NCBI GenBank assembly: GCA_938007935.1
Contig: CALLMD010000033.1
Span: forward strand, 1-53,621
Source of the DNA: an uncultured Hellea sp.
GTDB lineage: Bacteria > Pseudomonadota > Alphaproteobacteria > Caulobacterales > Maricaulaceae
DNA: 53,621 nucleotides
Reading direction: 5' to 3'
A model generated the notes under the pieces. That model had not been told where the DNA came from, did no database searches, and saw only the letters and a list, made by a program, of their open reading frames with translations. This document shows, piece after piece, positions 16,565 through 27,758 of the stretch (position 1 is the stretch's first letter; every line of letters starts with the position of its first letter). The translations under genes were made by a program, and so were the position numbers.

Positions 16565-18070
16565 ATGAGCGGACAAATAACACTTTTAAAAAAATTAGAT
16601 GAAGTCTTTTTGATTTCAGAGATTTTTGCGAGCCGTAAAATGGCAGCGATGCTGGCGTTGGGTTTTAGCGCAGGTTTGCCTATCATGCTTGTCTATACCA
16701 CGCTTTCGGCTTGGCTTCGTGATGTTGGTGTGAGCCGGACGACAATTGGCTTTTTTATTTGGGTGAGCTTTGCTTATTCTCTCAAGTTTCTATGGGCGCC
16801 TTTGACGGACCGTGTGCGTATTCCTTTTCTTGCGGAAAAAATAGGTAACCGTCTGGCTTGGACCTTTGTTGCTATTATAGGTGTATCCACCTCAATGCTT
16901 GCTATGGGATTTCAAGATCCGGCTATAAGTTTGAGGAATGTCGCGATTTGCGCAATTGCCATCGCCTTCTTCTCGGCAACATTGGATATTTGTATTGATG
17001 CGTGGCGCGTTGATGCGGGTGAAGATAAAGAACAAGCAACTCTGGCGGCTGTTTATCAATTAGGATACCGATTTGGTATGATAATGGCGATATCTGGCGT
17101 GCTATGGGTTGCTCAGGTCACCTCTTGGCATGTCGCCTATTGGAGTGTTGCCGGTATTGCTCTGTTGGGAGCTATTACGCCGTTTTGGGCGAGCCGCACA
17201 CCAGAACCAAAAGCCAAACCCCTTAAGGAGATTAAATGGTCACGCTTTGCCATAATCATACCTATAATCGGCATAGTCCTTCTTTTTAAACAATATGCCG
17301 ATATTAGCGATCTTCTCTATCTGATATTATTTGTTCTTTCTCTCCCTTTTCTTTTTGCTTCTGGCTTGTTGATATGGGGCCGCGAAGCCCTTGCCAGCAC
17401 GGCAATTTATGACATGCCAATTATCGGTGATTTTGCGGATATTCTCAGACGCTATGGATGGCTCACATTACTTATCCTTTTCATCGTAATGACTTACCGC
17501 CTTAGCGATTACACGATGGGGGTCATGGCTATGCCGCTCTATATTGATATCGGATATGATAAGGGCACTATCGGACAAGTTAAGGGCGCCTTTGGCATTG
17601 TCATGTTGATGATCGGGGCATTTGGCGGGGGGTGGTCTGCTGTCAAATTCGGCCTTCCAAAAACACTCATTATAGGCGCATTTTTGACGATTATTACGAA
17701 CTTAGCTTTTGCTTGGTTGGCACAAGTGCAGCAGCCTCTGACTCATTATCTGATGGTGACCATTGGGGCTGATAATCTTGCGGCGGGGTTTGCAGGTACC
17801 GCAATTATCGCTTTTATGTCGCTTTTGACAAATAAAGATTTTACGGCGACCCAATATGCTGTGTTTTCGTCTTTAGTCGCCTTTTCCGGAAAATCATTGG
17901 CTGGGTTTTCAGGTGCCCTTGCGGATATGATTGACTATCAAAACTTCTTTGTGCTGACGGCGCTCTTTGGGATACCGTCTTTAATCGCTGTTATTGCCGC
18001 GTGGCGGGTCAATCTATTGGGACACGGGAAAAGCAAAGACACAGACGATACACAAGCAAGCCAGAGTTAG
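16565..18070 (+). CDS. AmpG-like MFS permease
   Basis: 501 residues, about 12-14 membrane segments. The N-terminal region FASRKMAAMLALGFSAGLP, then SAWLRDVGVSRTTIGF and YSLKFLWAPLTDR, is typical of AmpG, the proton-driven importer of anhydro-muropeptides for cell-wall recycling. Such permeases also feed beta-lactamase induction, but no ampR or ampC is nearby. The start is uncertain: ATG 16565 directly follows the terminator of the previous gene, with no ribosome binding site. The message may be leaderless, or start slightly further in (for example near residue 15). Confidence 0.85.
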   Translation: MSGQITLLKKLDEVFLISEIFASRKMAAMLALGFSAGLPIMLVYTTLSAWLRDVGVSRTTIGFFIWVSFAYSLKFLWAPLTDRVRIPFLAEKIGNRLAWTFVAIIGVSTSMLAMGFQDPAISLRNVAICAIAIAFFSATLDICIDAWRVDAGEDKEQATLAAVYQLGYRFGMIMAISGVLWVAQVTSWHVAYWSVAGIALLGAITPFWASRTPEPKAKPLKEIKWSRFAIIIPIIGIVLLFKQYADISDLLYLILFVLSLPFLFASGLLIWGREALASTAIYDMPIIGDFADILRRYGWLTLLILFIVMTYRLSDYTMGVMAMPLYIDIGYDKGTIGQVKGAFGIVMLMIGAFGGGWSAVKFGLPKTLIIGAFLTIITNLAFAWLAQVQQPLTHYLMVTIGADNLAAGFAGTAIIAFMSLLTNKDFTATQYAVFSSLVAFSGKSLAGFSGALADMIDYQNFFVLTALFGIPSLIAVIAAWRVNLLGHGKSKDTDDTQASQS

Positions 18071-18110
18071 CGCTTGCGCGCTGCTCTAAATTTCGCCAAT
18101 TTCACCTGCG

Positions 18111-20798
18111 ATGAACGCCCCTTCTGACATATCTGCGAAAGCGTCAAAAGTGACGCCAATGATGGCTCAATTTTTGGGTATCAAAGCCGAGTGCGGACCA
18201 GAGGTTTTGCTTTTTTACCGCATGGGCGATTTTTATGAGCTCTTCTTTGATGATGCCGTAAAAGCTAGTCAGGCTCTGGACATTGCGCTGACGAAACGCG
18301 GTAAACATAATGGTGAAGATATTGCGATGTGCGGCGTACCCGTACATGCCAGTGAAACCTATCTTCAACGCCTCATAAAAAAAGGATTTCGGGTTGCTGT
18401 TTGTGAACAAACCGAAAGCCCTGCCGAAGCTAAAAAGCGGGGCTATAAATCCGTTGTTAGGCGTGAGGTTGTTCGGGTTGTTACGCCCGGAACCCTGACT
18501 GAGGATACGTTGCTGGATGCGAGAGGGCGTAATTTTATTCTGGCGCTCTCGCGCAGATTAACGGGTGATTACGCCTTGGCATGGGCGGATATTTCCGACG
18601 GTATGTTCTATGTCTGTGATGTGACGTCCGCGAGATTGCCAAGTGAATTATCGGCCCTTTCTCCGCGCGAGATTGTCTTGCCTGAATCGCTCTACCAAAA
18701 TCCAGATTTTATGAACCTGCTTTCTTTGGAGGGCACCGCATTAACACCACAGCCCTCAACCAAATTTGATGTCCGCTCGGCTCAGCGCCGTTTGCAAGAG
18801 CGTTTTGACGTCAAAAGCCTTGATGGATTTGGCGATTTTTCAAAAGCTGAAATCTCTGCGGCCGGGGCTTTGCTTGATTATCTAGAGCTCACCCAAGCGG
18901 GCAACCCTGTTCAGCTTTCGCCGCCGCAGCGCCGCGTGGCCAGCGGCTTTATGGCGATTGACCCTGCGACCCGCGCCAGCCTTGAAATAGATCGCACCCA
19001 AAAGGGAACCAAATCTGGTTCGCTTTTATCTGTTATAGATAAAACGGTCACGGGACCGGGCGCGCGCCTCCTGGGAGACCGCGTTGCACGGCCACTCGTC
19101 GATGTGGCGGCGATAAATGCGCGTCTTGATGCTGTTCACTTTTTTAATGAAAATATGGCGCTGCGGGGCGAGCTACGAGCCGAGTTGAAATTAGCCGGCG
19201 ATATGGCGCGCGCAATAAGCCGTATTGCGCTTGGGCGCGGGGGGCCGCGTGATATGCTCACATTAGGGAGGGGGCTAAAGCAAGGGACAAAGCTAGGCGC
19301 GCTTTTTGCGAAATCACCGTCTTTGGATGTGGCTAAAAATATCAACGGCGCACTCGCACGTTTAAGCCTTGCCGATAAGGGGGAACTCGCCAAATTTGCG
19401 TCTGATATCCATAAGGCGTTTTTACCTGATGTACCGATGATGACCCGCGATGGCGGCTTTGTTGCGCCGGGATGGGCGTCAAATCTTGATGAGCTGAAAA
19501 AATTGCGAGATGATAGCCGTAAGATTGTGGCGGGGTTGCAAGCTGAATATGCGGCGGCCGCGGACATTCCGACCTTAAAGATCAAGCATAATAATGTACT
19601 GGGCTATTTCATCGAGGTGACGCCAAAATATGCGGACGTCATGCTTTCCAAAGGCGCGGATAGTCAATTTATCCATCGCCAGACATTGGTGAGTGGGGTG
19701 CGGTTCACAACCACAGAACTCGCTGAACTTGATTCTAAAATTTCGGGGGCAGGTGATAAAGCTCTGGCGCTGGAGATTGAGATTTTTGCGCAATTTGCCG
19801 CGCGGGCTACCACTTTTGCAGAAGCCATTCGCGAAGCGGCGAGCGCACTGGCCAAGCTTGATGTGCAGTCTGGTCTGGCTGAATGGGCGAGCGAGCAGCG
19901 CTGCGTCAGACCCGCCATAGATAATAGTCTACGGTTTGAGATTAAGGGCGGGCGGCATCCCGTTGTTGAAGCCGCGCTTAAAAAAGCAGGTGATGCAGGT
20001 TTTACCGCTAATGACTGCGCGCTTGATGCCAGTATCACATCGGCTCCGCGCCTGACATTAATCACGGGGCCGAATATGGCGGGTAAATCGACTTATCTTC
20101 GTCAAAATGCCTTGATGTTTATTCTCGCCCAAGCGGGAAGTTTTGTGCCTGCGGAGTTCGCCCATATTGGTGTTGCTGATAGTCTCTTCTCGCGGGTTGG
20201 GGCCTCGGATGATCTCTCAAAAGGCCGCTCAACCTTTATGATTGAGATGATTGAAACAGCGGCCATTTTGAACCAGGCGACAGAGCGTACATTTGTGATC
20301 CTTGATGAAATCGGGCGCGGCACGGCGACATTTGATGGTCTCTCAATTGCGTGGGCCGCGGCAGAGCATTTACATGCCGTGAATAAATCACGGGCCTTAT
20401 TTGCGACCCATTATCATGAACTCACTGATTTGATTGAAAATTTGGACGGGGCGAGTAATGCGTCTCTGCGCGCCAAAGAATGGGATGGTGAGTTGGTGTT
20501 TTTGCATGATGTCAAACCGGGGGCCGCGGATAAATCTTACGGTGTTCAAGTTGCTAAGCTGGCGGGTTTACCGCCCGCCGCAGTGGCGCGTGCGCGCGCT
20601 GTGCTGAATAAGCTGGAAGCTGATCATGACGGCCAAAAAGACAGTCTGGGGGCTTTGCCTTTATTCACAGCCGCGCCAGCGCCCGCAAAGCAAAAGCCAT
20701 CTGAAATAGAAGCTGCGCTTAAAAACCTAAATGCGGATGAGCTCTCTCCGCGCGCGGCGCTTGATTTAATTTATGATTTGAAAGCGAAATTGAAATAA
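18111..20798 (+). CDS. mutS: DNA mismatch repair ATPase MutS
   Basis: 895 residues, full length. MutS scans DNA for mispairs and recruits MutL. The mismatch-binding Phe-x-Glu motif is in RMGDFYELF near residue 37-42. The lever and clamp domains follow. The ABC-type ATPase has Walker [10 protein letters not shown] at about 653, the signature [14 protein letters not shown] and Walker [11 protein letters not shown]. The last four bases (TAATG) overlap the start of glnD, indicating translational coupling in the mutS-glnD-murJ-trpS run. Confidence 0.98.
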   Translation: MNAPSDISAKASKVTPMMAQFLGIKAECGPEVLLFYRMGDFYELFFDDAVKASQALDIALTKRGKHNGEDIAMCGVPVHASETYLQRLIKKGFRVAVCEQTESPAEAKKRGYKSVVRREVVRVVTPGTLTEDTLLDARGRNFILALSRRLTGDYALAWADISDGMFYVCDVTSARLPSELSALSPREIVLPESLYQNPDFMNLLSLEGTALTPQPSTKFDVRSAQRRLQERFDVKSLDGFGDFSKAEISAAGALLDYLELTQAGNPVQLSPPQRRVASGFMAIDPATRASLEIDRTQKGTKSGSLLSVIDKTVTGPGARLLGDRVARPLVDVAAINARLDAVHFFNENMALRGELRAELKLAGDMARAISRIALGRGGPRDMLTLGRGLKQGTKLGALFAKSPSLDVAKNINGALARLSLADKGELAKFASDIHKAFLPDVPMMTRDGGFVAPGWASNLDELKKLRDDSRKIVAGLQAEYAAAADIPTLKIKHNNVLGYFIEVTPKYADVMLSKGADSQFIHRQTLVSGVRFTTTELAELDSKISGAGDKALALEIEIFAQFAARATTFAEAIREAASALAKLDVQSGLAEWASEQRCVRPAIDNSLRFEIKGGRHPVVEAALKKAGDAGFTANDCALDASITSAPRLTLITGPNMAGKSTYLRQNALMFILAQAGSFVPAEFAHIGVADSLFSRVGASDDLSKGRSTFMIEMIETAAILNQATERTFVILDEIGRGTATFDGLSIAWAAAEHLHAVNKSRALFATHYHELTDLIENLDGASNASLRAKEWDGELVFLHDVKPGAADKSYGVQVAKLAGLPPAAVARARAVLNKLEADHDGQKDSLGALPLFTAAPAPAKQKPSEIEAALKNLNADELSPRAALDLIYDLKAKLK

Positions 20799-23599
20799 TG
20801 GCGCGTAAGCCAAAAATATTAGAAATCCCCGCGCGCATGAACGCGCCCGATAGCGGCATTGATGTGGATGACTTTCGCGGCCAACTCTCAAATATTGCGG
20901 GGCGTGATAAGGATATACGCCCTGCCGTTTTAGCGCTTTTTAAGGTAACACTGGACACGGCTAAAGGCTCAGCCAGAGAACGGTTTGAAGCGGGCCGTCT
21001 TGACGGGCTTGAGACCGCGCGTCTCTTGGCGTCTATTCATGATGATATTGTGCGCGCCTTGTTTAACTTTGCCACAACCCATATTCACCCTGCGCCCGAG
21101 GCGGCTAAAAAAGAGTATTTGTCACTTTGTGCTGTGGGCGGGTTTGGACGCGGGGAGATGGCACCAGAATCTGATTTGGATTTGCTTTTTTTGATTACCG
21201 ACAAAAAACCGTCAGCCCATATAGAGCAGGTCACGGAATATATTCTCTATATGCTTTGGGATATGGGCCTGAAAGTCGGCCATTCTGTTCGCACGATTGA
21301 CCAGTCGATTAAGCTCGCCAAAGAAGATCAAACCATTCTGACATCGCTTTTGGATATACGCTATTTGGCGGGTGATGAAACCCTCGCCAAAACACTTTAT
21401 GCCAAGTTCCGGAAAGATGTCGCCAAGGGCAAGGGCCGTGCCTATATCGCGGCTAAGCTGACAGAGCGCGATGTACGCCATGAGCGCGAAGGGAATTCGC
21501 GCTACGTTATTGAGCCCGATATTAAAGAGGGCAAAGGTGGGCTGCGGGATTTACATGTTCTTTATTGGATTGCCCGCTTCCTTGATAAAGAAGGACGCAT
21601 CACCGACCCACAACAAGCGGCGAGCTATGTTGATATGGGGCTTTTTGATGCGGGCGCTGCGACGCGGTTTGTGCGCGCGGCTGATTTTCTATGGCGCTCG
21701 CGAATCTGGCTACATTTTATTGCTGGCCGCCCGACCGAGACGCTGAGTTTTGATAAGCAAACTTTGCTCGCGCGGAAAATGGGCTATGCCTCTGGGCCCG
21801 TCGAAGTTGCTGTTGAGAAATTCATGCGCGAATATTTCACCAATGCCAAAGAGGTCGGCGCGCTCACGCGGATTGCTTGTGCCAAGCTTGAGGCTGAAAA
21901 AGCGATATTACTCCCTAAGGGACTTGATGCGCTACTGCCGAATTCTCGCCGTAACTTAAAGAACAAAGACTTTATCTTGGATCATGGCCGCCTCATGTTC
22001 GCAGACCCTTTGAAAATCAAAAACAAGCCATCTGTGATTATGCAAATTTTTGAAACAGCAGGGCGGCGTAATCTGGATATTCACCCCGATGCCTTCAGCG
22101 CCATCGACTTTCGGAAAAACTTGATTGATAATGAGTTTCGCCGCGACCCTGAAATTGCCAAGATTTTTGAAAAGACTTTATTAGGGGCCAGAGCGCCCTA
22201 TGCGACGCTTAAGGCGATGAATGAAGCGGGCGTGTTAGGGCGTTACTTGCTTGAATTTGGCGGCATTGTCGCGCGCACGCAATTTAACATGCACCACGCC
22301 TATACGGTTGATGAGCATAGCTTACGTTTAGTGTTTAATTTTCATGATATTTTATCTGGCACAATGGGAAAAGAGCACCCCGTCTCGACCGAGATTGTCA
22401 AAGATTTCACGGAACAGCAAAAACTGATTATTTACCTGACATGTCTTTTGCATGACACAGGCAAAGGGCAGGGCGATCAATGTATTGAGGGTGCACAGCT
22501 TACGCGCCGTGCCTGTCGGCGTTTGGGCTATGATCAAGATATCACCGATACCTGTGCATGGTTAGTCCGGCGGCATTTGGATATGTCGGAAACGGCGCAG
22601 CGCCGCGATATTTCCGATCCTGAGACCGTCGCGGAATTTGCCGCTTTGGTAGGGTCTAAGGCGCGTCTTGATTTGCTTACGGTGTTGACGGTTGTCGATA
22701 TTAAGGCTGTTGGCCCGGGTATTTGGAATGACTGGAAAGCCGTCCTTATTCGCAATCTTTACCACAGCACAGCAGCTTATCTTGAAGGCCGCGAGGAGCT
22801 GGCGCCATTAGCGCGCGCCAAGGCCGCGAAAGAACAGCTTAAAGAGCGTCTGCCAGGGGATATGGCGGCGCGCATTACGCTATTAACATCAAAGCTGGGC
22901 ACAAATTATTGGCTTAACTTCAGTATGACTGAACTCATGCTTCATGCGCGTTTCTTTGATCAAGTACTTGAAGCGGGCCAGACCACGGCTGTTCAAACGC
23001 GGCGGGACCGCTCTAATGATATCACGGAGCTTTGGGTGCTGGCCCAAGACCGCCGCGAGCTTTTTGCCGATATTACGCGCGCAATTTCATCTTGCGGCGC
23101 TTCCATTGCGGGGGCACGCTTGCATACAGGGGATGAGGGGCAGGTTATGAATGTGTTCTTTTTACAAAACCCTGACGGCCATGCCTTTGGGCGTAAAAGC
23201 GACCATGCGCTAGAAACACTTCGCCGCCGCGCGCGTAAGGCGGCCGAAGGCGATACAGATCAAATGAAAATTCCTAAACCTATAAAATCACGCCGTGCTG
23301 GGGCTATACCTATTAAGCCCAAGGTAAAATTTCTGGAAAATGCGTCAGGCGATTCAATTATTATCGAGATGGAAGCCCGCGACCGCCCGGGACTTTTGTG
23401 TCACTTGGCCGAAGCTTTAAGAGACGCTGATATTGATGTCTTATCCGCTCATATCGAGGTCGTTGGTGCGAAGGCGGTAGATGCCTTCTATGTGCGCAAG
23501 CACGGGGAAAGCGGGAGTATCTCAGAGGTAGAGCGCAAAGCGCTCAAAGCCAAACTCCTTGACGTGCTAGAATTAAAACCAGTTAAGAAAGCCGCCTGA
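20798..23599 (+). CDS. glnD: Bifunctional PII uridylyltransferase/uridylyl-removing enzyme
   Basis: 933 residues. It adds or removes UMP on PII proteins (GlnB/GlnK) according to glutamine level and so controls nitrogen assimilation. Domains in order: nucleotidyltransferase with GGFGRGEMAPESDLDLLFL near 113-131; a helical linker; an HD domain with HDTGKG near 552; two C-terminal ACT domains (about 745-820 and 855-930) that sense glutamine. All key motifs are intact. It overlaps mutS and murJ by a few bases at each end. Confidence 0.97.
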   Translation: MARKPKILEIPARMNAPDSGIDVDDFRGQLSNIAGRDKDIRPAVLALFKVTLDTAKGSARERFEAGRLDGLETARLLASIHDDIVRALFNFATTHIHPAPEAAKKEYLSLCAVGGFGRGEMAPESDLDLLFLITDKKPSAHIEQVTEYILYMLWDMGLKVGHSVRTIDQSIKLAKEDQTILTSLLDIRYLAGDETLAKTLYAKFRKDVAKGKGRAYIAAKLTERDVRHEREGNSRYVIEPDIKEGKGGLRDLHVLYWIARFLDKEGRITDPQQAASYVDMGLFDAGAATRFVRAADFLWRSRIWLHFIAGRPTETLSFDKQTLLARKMGYASGPVEVAVEKFMREYFTNAKEVGALTRIACAKLEAEKAILLPKGLDALLPNSRRNLKNKDFILDHGRLMFADPLKIKNKPSVIMQIFETAGRRNLDIHPDAFSAIDFRKNLIDNEFRRDPEIAKIFEKTLLGARAPYATLKAMNEAGVLGRYLLEFGGIVARTQFNMHHAYTVDEHSLRLVFNFHDILSGTMGKEHPVSTEIVKDFTEQQKLIIYLTCLLHDTGKGQGDQCIEGAQLTRRACRRLGYDQDITDTCAWLVRRHLDMSETAQRRDISDPETVAEFAALVGSKARLDLLTVLTVVDIKAVGPGIWNDWKAVLIRNLYHSTAAYLEGREELAPLARAKAAKEQLKERLPGDMAARITLLTSKLGTNYWLNFSMTELMLHARFFDQVLEAGQTTAVQTRRDRSNDITELWVLAQDRRELFADITRAISSCGASIAGARLHTGDEGQVMNVFFLQNPDGHAFGRKSDHALETLRRRARKAAEGDTDQMKIPKPIKSRRAGAIPIKPKVKFLENASGDSIIIEMEARDRPGLLCHLAEALRDADIDVLSAHIEVVGAKAVDAFYVRKHGESGSISEVERKALKAKLLDVLELKPVKKAA

Positions 23600-25170
23600 T
23601 GCGACTGTTAAAGTCAACGGCAATTATCGGCTCATGGACTTTGGTTAGCCGCCTCTTGGGGCTTATTCGTGATATTTTAATGGCGAAATATCTTGGGGCC
23701 AGTCTTGTCAATGACGCGCTGGTCACCGCTGTAAAACTTCCGAATTTGTTCCGCCGTATGTTTGCAGAAGGCGCGTTTAACGCTGCTTTCGTACCGCTCT
23801 ATGCGCGGCGGATAGAAGAGGAGGGTGACGATGCCGCAGCAAATTTTGCAGGCCAAGCTATGGCCGCATTATTTTTGATGGTTGCCTTCATCACAATCGT
23901 TTTTCAAATCACGATGCCGTGGTCTTTAAATATGATTGGCTTTGGACTGGACCGTACGGCCGAAGCTGGCATGACAGCCCCCTATGATTTGGCGGTGCTC
24001 TATGCGCGCATCACCATGCCTTATTTGCTGCTCATGTCTTTGGCAGCGCTGTTTTCAGGTGTTTTAAATACGCGCGGCTATTTTGCCGCCGCCGCCTTTG
24101 TGCCGATATTGCTTAATATTGTTCTTATCGGAATATTGGCGATTGCCTCAAGGCTTGTAGATAACCTTGAGACCTTGGCGCTTTATATATCAATTGGCTG
24201 GATTGTTTCAGGCATCCTCCAAGCGGGACTTCTGATTTGGGCTATTCGAAAAGCAGGTATTAAATTACCCCTTTTCAGGCCGCGACTTACGCCCGGCGTA
24301 AAACGCTTAGTCACACTTGGTATTCCCGGGCTTATTTCAGCCGGCATTACCCATATCAACTTAATGGTTAGCCATTCCATCGCGACAACAATGGATAGCG
24401 CCGCCAGCTGGCTTTATTATTCTGATCGTCTCTATCAATTACCGCTGGGGATGATTGGTATTGCGATGGGCGTTGCCTTACTACCCAGCCTATCTCGTAG
24501 CTTGCGCGCTGGCGATGATAGTGGCGCGATGGTCAGTATGAACCGCGCGACAGAAATTTCGGCCGTCCTGACGTTGCCAGCCGCAATTGCTTTAGCCGTC
24601 ATGCCAGAATTCCTCATCGCAGGGCTTTTTGAACGTGGCCTTTTTAAAGCAGAAGATACGGTTCAAGCGGCCAAAGCCCTACGTATGTTTGCTTTTGGAT
24701 TGCCTGCCTTTGTCATGTTGAAAGTTTTAACGCCTGCCTTTTTTGCCCGTGAGAACACGAAAACCCCGATGATCTTTGCGGGCATGTCAGCTGTCATAAA
24801 TTTGGTTGTGGGGGCGTCATTATTTTTCACCATTGGGTTTTATGGTTTGGCCCTTGGGACATCGATTGCGGCATGGGCAAATGTTATCTGCTTATCCGTT
24901 ATCTTGATGCGCGATAAATTGTTTGTTTTGGATAAACGCCTCATGACGCGTCTGCCGCGCATTTTATTGGCCTCGCTTTTAATGGGTATCGCCCTGTTTT
25001 ATATCGCGCCAAAAGCACGCGCTTTTTTCCAGAACTCAATCTTGATTGATTATCCAATTTTAATTCTCGTTAGCGCTATAGGCCTTGCCTTATATGCATT
25101 GGCGGCAACCCTCTTGCGGGCGGTTGATATGAATGATATTCGCGACGCCCTTAAGAAGAAAGCAAGTTAA
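23599..25170 (+). CDS. murJ: Lipid II flippase MurJ
   Basis: 523 residues with about 14 membrane segments. The N-terminal [19 protein letters not shown] and the [17 protein letters not shown] stretch are diagnostic for MurJ/MviN of the MOP superfamily. It moves lipid II from the cytoplasmic to the periplasmic face for peptidoglycan synthesis. TGATG links it to glnD, and TAATG to trpS. The order glnD-murJ-trpS is common in Alphaproteobacteria. Confidence 0.96.
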   Translation: MRLLKSTAIIGSWTLVSRLLGLIRDILMAKYLGASLVNDALVTAVKLPNLFRRMFAEGAFNAAFVPLYARRIEEEGDDAAANFAGQAMAALFLMVAFITIVFQITMPWSLNMIGFGLDRTAEAGMTAPYDLAVLYARITMPYLLLMSLAALFSGVLNTRGYFAAAAFVPILLNIVLIGILAIASRLVDNLETLALYISIGWIVSGILQAGLLIWAIRKAGIKLPLFRPRLTPGVKRLVTLGIPGLISAGITHINLMVSHSIATTMDSAASWLYYSDRLYQLPLGMIGIAMGVALLPSLSRSLRAGDDSGAMVSMNRATEISAVLTLPAAIALAVMPEFLIAGLFERGLFKAEDTVQAAKALRMFAFGLPAFVMLKVLTPAFFARENTKTPMIFAGMSAVINLVVGASLFFTIGFYGLALGTSIAAWANVICLSVILMRDKLFVLDKRLMTRLPRILLASLLMGIALFYIAPKARAFFQNSILIDYPILILVSAIGLALYALAATLLRAVDMNDIRDALKKKAS

Positions 25171-26201
25171 TGTCAGAAGACGCGTCTCACTATGCCGGCC
25201 CCAATAGGGTGTTTTCAGGCGTTCAGCCTTCAGGGGATTTACATCTCGGGAACTACCTCGGCGCGCTTAAGAAATTTGTCGCGCTTCAAGATGAAATGGA
25301 ATGCGTCTATTGCATCGTTGATTTGCACGCTATTACTGTATGGCAAGACCCTAAAGTTTTGGCTGAACAAACACGCCATATTGCCGCGGCTTATTTGGCT
25401 TCTGGCGTCGATCCGTCTAAAGCTATCGTTTATAATCAATCGGCTGTGCGTGCTCATTCCGAGCTCGCGTGGTATTTTAACTGTGTGGCGCGTATTGGAT
25501 GGCTTAACCGTATGACGCAGTTCAAAGATAAGGCGGGTAAAAATTCCGAGAAAATGTCCGTTGGGCTTTATGATTACCCCGTATTGCAGGCTGCTGACAT
25601 TTTAGCATTCAAAGCGACCCACGTTCCCGTGGGCGAAGACCAGAAACAACATTTAGAGCTGACGCGTGATATTGCCGCGAAGTTTAATCATGATTTTAAT
25701 ACGCCAAATTTTTTCCCGCTCTGTGAGCCTTTAATTAAAGGTCCGGGCGCGAAAGTTATGAGCCTGCGTGATGGCTTGTCTAAAATGTCTAAATCTGATC
25801 CGTCTGATAATTCGCGAATAAATTTGACGGATGATGCCGATATAATTGCGAAAAAAATACGCAAAGCCAAAACAGATCCAGGCGAAATTCCGGGCACAAA
25901 AGACGGCCTTGAAGGCCGTCCTGAAGTCGCGAATTTGGTCGGCATTTTTGCCGCGCTTTCTGAAACAACGGATGAAGCGGTTCTAGCTGAGTATGAAGGG
26001 CAAGGGTTTGGCGTGTTTAAACCAGCCCTTGCGGATTTGGCGGTCGAAAAATTAAGCCCGATTACTGACCTTATGTCTCGCTATCTGGCTGATCCAGAAG
26101 AGCTAAACCGTATTCTCGCTAATGCAGCCGATAAAGCGGCGGAGATAGCCGACCCGATTGTTGGAGATGTCAGAAAAATTATTGGATTTTGTGGAGCTTA
26201 A
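25170..26201 (+). CDS. trpS: Tryptophanyl-tRNA synthetase
   Basis: 343 residues, a class I aminoacyl-tRNA synthetase that charges tRNA-Trp. The HIGH-like signature is [12 protein letters not shown] at about 23-34. The KMSKS loop is KMSKSDPSD at about 206. The [15 protein letters not shown] segment matches the tryptophan subfamily. Start overlaps the murJ stop. The length is normal. Confidence 0.97.
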   Translation: MSEDASHYAGPNRVFSGVQPSGDLHLGNYLGALKKFVALQDEMECVYCIVDLHAITVWQDPKVLAEQTRHIAAAYLASGVDPSKAIVYNQSAVRAHSELAWYFNCVARIGWLNRMTQFKDKAGKNSEKMSVGLYDYPVLQAADILAFKATHVPVGEDQKQHLELTRDIAAKFNHDFNTPNFFPLCEPLIKGPGAKVMSLRDGLSKMSKSDPSDNSRINLTDDADIIAKKIRKAKTDPGEIPGTKDGLEGRPEVANLVGIFAALSETTDEAVLAEYEGQGFGVFKPALADLAVEKLSPITDLMSRYLADPEELNRILANAADKAAEIADPIVGDVRKIIGFCGA

Positions 26202-26202
26202 A

Positions 26203-26700
26203 ATGAAAAAGATTGCACTTATTATCATAGCAGCTTTGCTAGCGGGCTGTTCTGGCCATGAAGGTATGGATCATACCTCCCATAATAGCGCTTCGCATGC
26301 TATGTCAGAGGGTATCGTTATCTCTGCTGCGCGTGTATTGCCGCCTTTCCCGGGACGCGATACGGCGGCGGGTTACTTTGAAATTACCAATCATGGCAAA
26401 ACAGCCGATAGGCTTCTATCAGTCACAAGTCCGATTAGCGACGCTGTTGAAATTCATAATCACATTGAAGACAATGGCGTTATGAAAATGCGCCAAGTCG
26501 AAGGCGTTGACCTTGCGCCGGGTGAAACGGTTGTCTTTAAACCCGGAAGCTATCATTTGATGATGTTTAAAGCCACCTTGCCCGAGGATCAGAAAAATGT
26601 GGCTTTGACCTTAAATTATCAAAATGCAGAACCTGTGACCTTAATCGTTGACGTCGAAGGCCGCGGCGAAGGGTCAGATGACGAGCATTCAGGTCACTAA
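26203..26700 (+). CDS. PCuAC-type periplasmic copper chaperone, lipoprotein
   Basis: 165 residues with a lipobox LLAGC at Cys16. A His/Met-rich stretch follows (HEGMDHTSHNSASHAM), then the PCuAC beta-domain. The Cu(I) site H-x(n)-M...H-x-M is visible as HNHIEDNGVMKM and YHLMMF. The C-terminus is His-rich too. Such proteins hand copper to the CuA or CuB centre of cytochrome oxidase. I take the ATG at 26203, one base after the trpS stop, because it begins the signal peptide. Apparent last gene of the mutS-glnD-murJ-trpS run. Confidence 0.88.
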   Translation: MKKIALIIIAALLAGCSGHEGMDHTSHNSASHAMSEGIVISAARVLPPFPGRDTAAGYFEITNHGKTADRLLSVTSPISDAVEIHNHIEDNGVMKMRQVEGVDLAPGETVVFKPGSYHLMMFKATLPEDQKNVALTLNYQNAEPVTLIVDVEGRGEGSDDEHSGH

Positions 26701-26704
26701 TTAT

Positions 26705-27664
26705 CTAATCAGTTTTGAAATTGGGTAAGAGCCGCTGGCCTGAAGCTTCCTTCGTTCGAATTTCTTCCCGCGCTGCGGCGATGCGTAAGTAGCGGTTTGG
26801 ATAGGTGGGATGGGTCTTGGCGCGGGCGACGGATTTCGGGTTTGAAACGGCGAGGCGACGCCATACATCTTCTACATCGCTCGGATTATATCCTGCGCGC
26901 ACCATATAATACATGCCCACATAATCGGCTTCAGACTCAAAAGGCCGTGTGTAGCGTGTTCCCCCTAAGGACAAAATCATATTGGTCACAATTTTGCGAA
27001 TATGCCCCATCGTATTGTGACCTAATTCATGACCAATGATGAGGGCAAGTTCGTTGTCGTCTTTGACAAAATTCATCATCCCCGCCGTCATGGTAATGGT
27101 TTTGCCATTGGCATAGGCATTGATTGTCGAAGTTTGAGAGAGTTTTACGGGGTAATTACAAATCTTTTCAGGCTCGACTGAGACTGTAAATATATCATCT
27201 CCGCGTTTGACCCTTAACGCGTTGGCCGATTCTTCTAAAACCGTTTGGAATTGCTTGCCGTAAACGCTCATCGGGCTTTGAGTGGGGCTGAGTAATATAT
27301 CGCCCCGTCTAAGACCGGCCTTATCCGCGGGGGACCCAGAGCGCACATTATAAATCGCCATTTCCTCCGTCGCCCCGAATTCTCTTGCGGCGGCAGGCCT
27401 CATACGTTTTGAGTATGAGCGCAAATTATGGGTGGTCGCCCCGATATCCAGCCGCGTTTTACGGCAAAGCTCCATATTGGCTTTCATGATCGGGGCGGAG
27501 ACGCGCATAAGCCGTTCTGTTAGAGTTTCAATATTCTGAAAGGCGAGGCTTTCTTGCGCAAGGCGCTCATTAGATAAGCTTGGAAGCGAAATATTGGGAA
27601 GCTGAGTTTGCACAGATGCGCAGCCCGCAAGCGCGATAATTACATATATATAGGCTACCCTCAT
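26705..27664 (-). CDS. M48 family zinc metallopeptidase with PDZ domain, lipoprotein
   Basis: 319 residues: a lipoprotein signal ending ALAGC, then a helical region, a PDZ-like segment (about 100-160, with SGSPADKAGLRRGDILL) and the peptidase. The zinc motif is HELGH at 212-216, with the third ligand in FESEAD near 243-245. It probably degrades or quality-controls envelope proteins in the periplasm. The ORF stays open to 27817, but that extension would bury the signal peptide and overlap nfu, so I use ATG 27664. It is divergent from nfu. Confidence 0.85.
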   Translation of the reverse strand: MRVAYIYVIIALAGCASVQTQLPNISLPSLSNERLAQESLAFQNIETLTERLMRVSAPIMKANMELCRKTRLDIGATTHNLRSYSKRMRPAAAREFGATEEMAIYNVRSGSPADKAGLRRGDILLSPTQSPMSVYGKQFQTVLEESANALRVKRGDDIFTVSVEPEKICNYPVKLSQTSTINAYANGKTITMTAGMMNFVKDDNELALIIGHELGHNTMGHIRKIVTNMILSLGGTRYTRPFESEADYVGMYYMVRAGYNPSDVEDVWRRLAVSNPKSVARAKTHPTYPNRYLRIAAAREEIRTKEASGQRLLPNFKTD

Positions 27665-27758
27665 AAGGCTTTGTTGCAAATCTAACAGGGCGGCGTCAAT
27701 GCGCCTCTTGCGTATGCCGCCTTGAAGGGCCATGTAACGGCTGTAAAAGGAGAGCATA

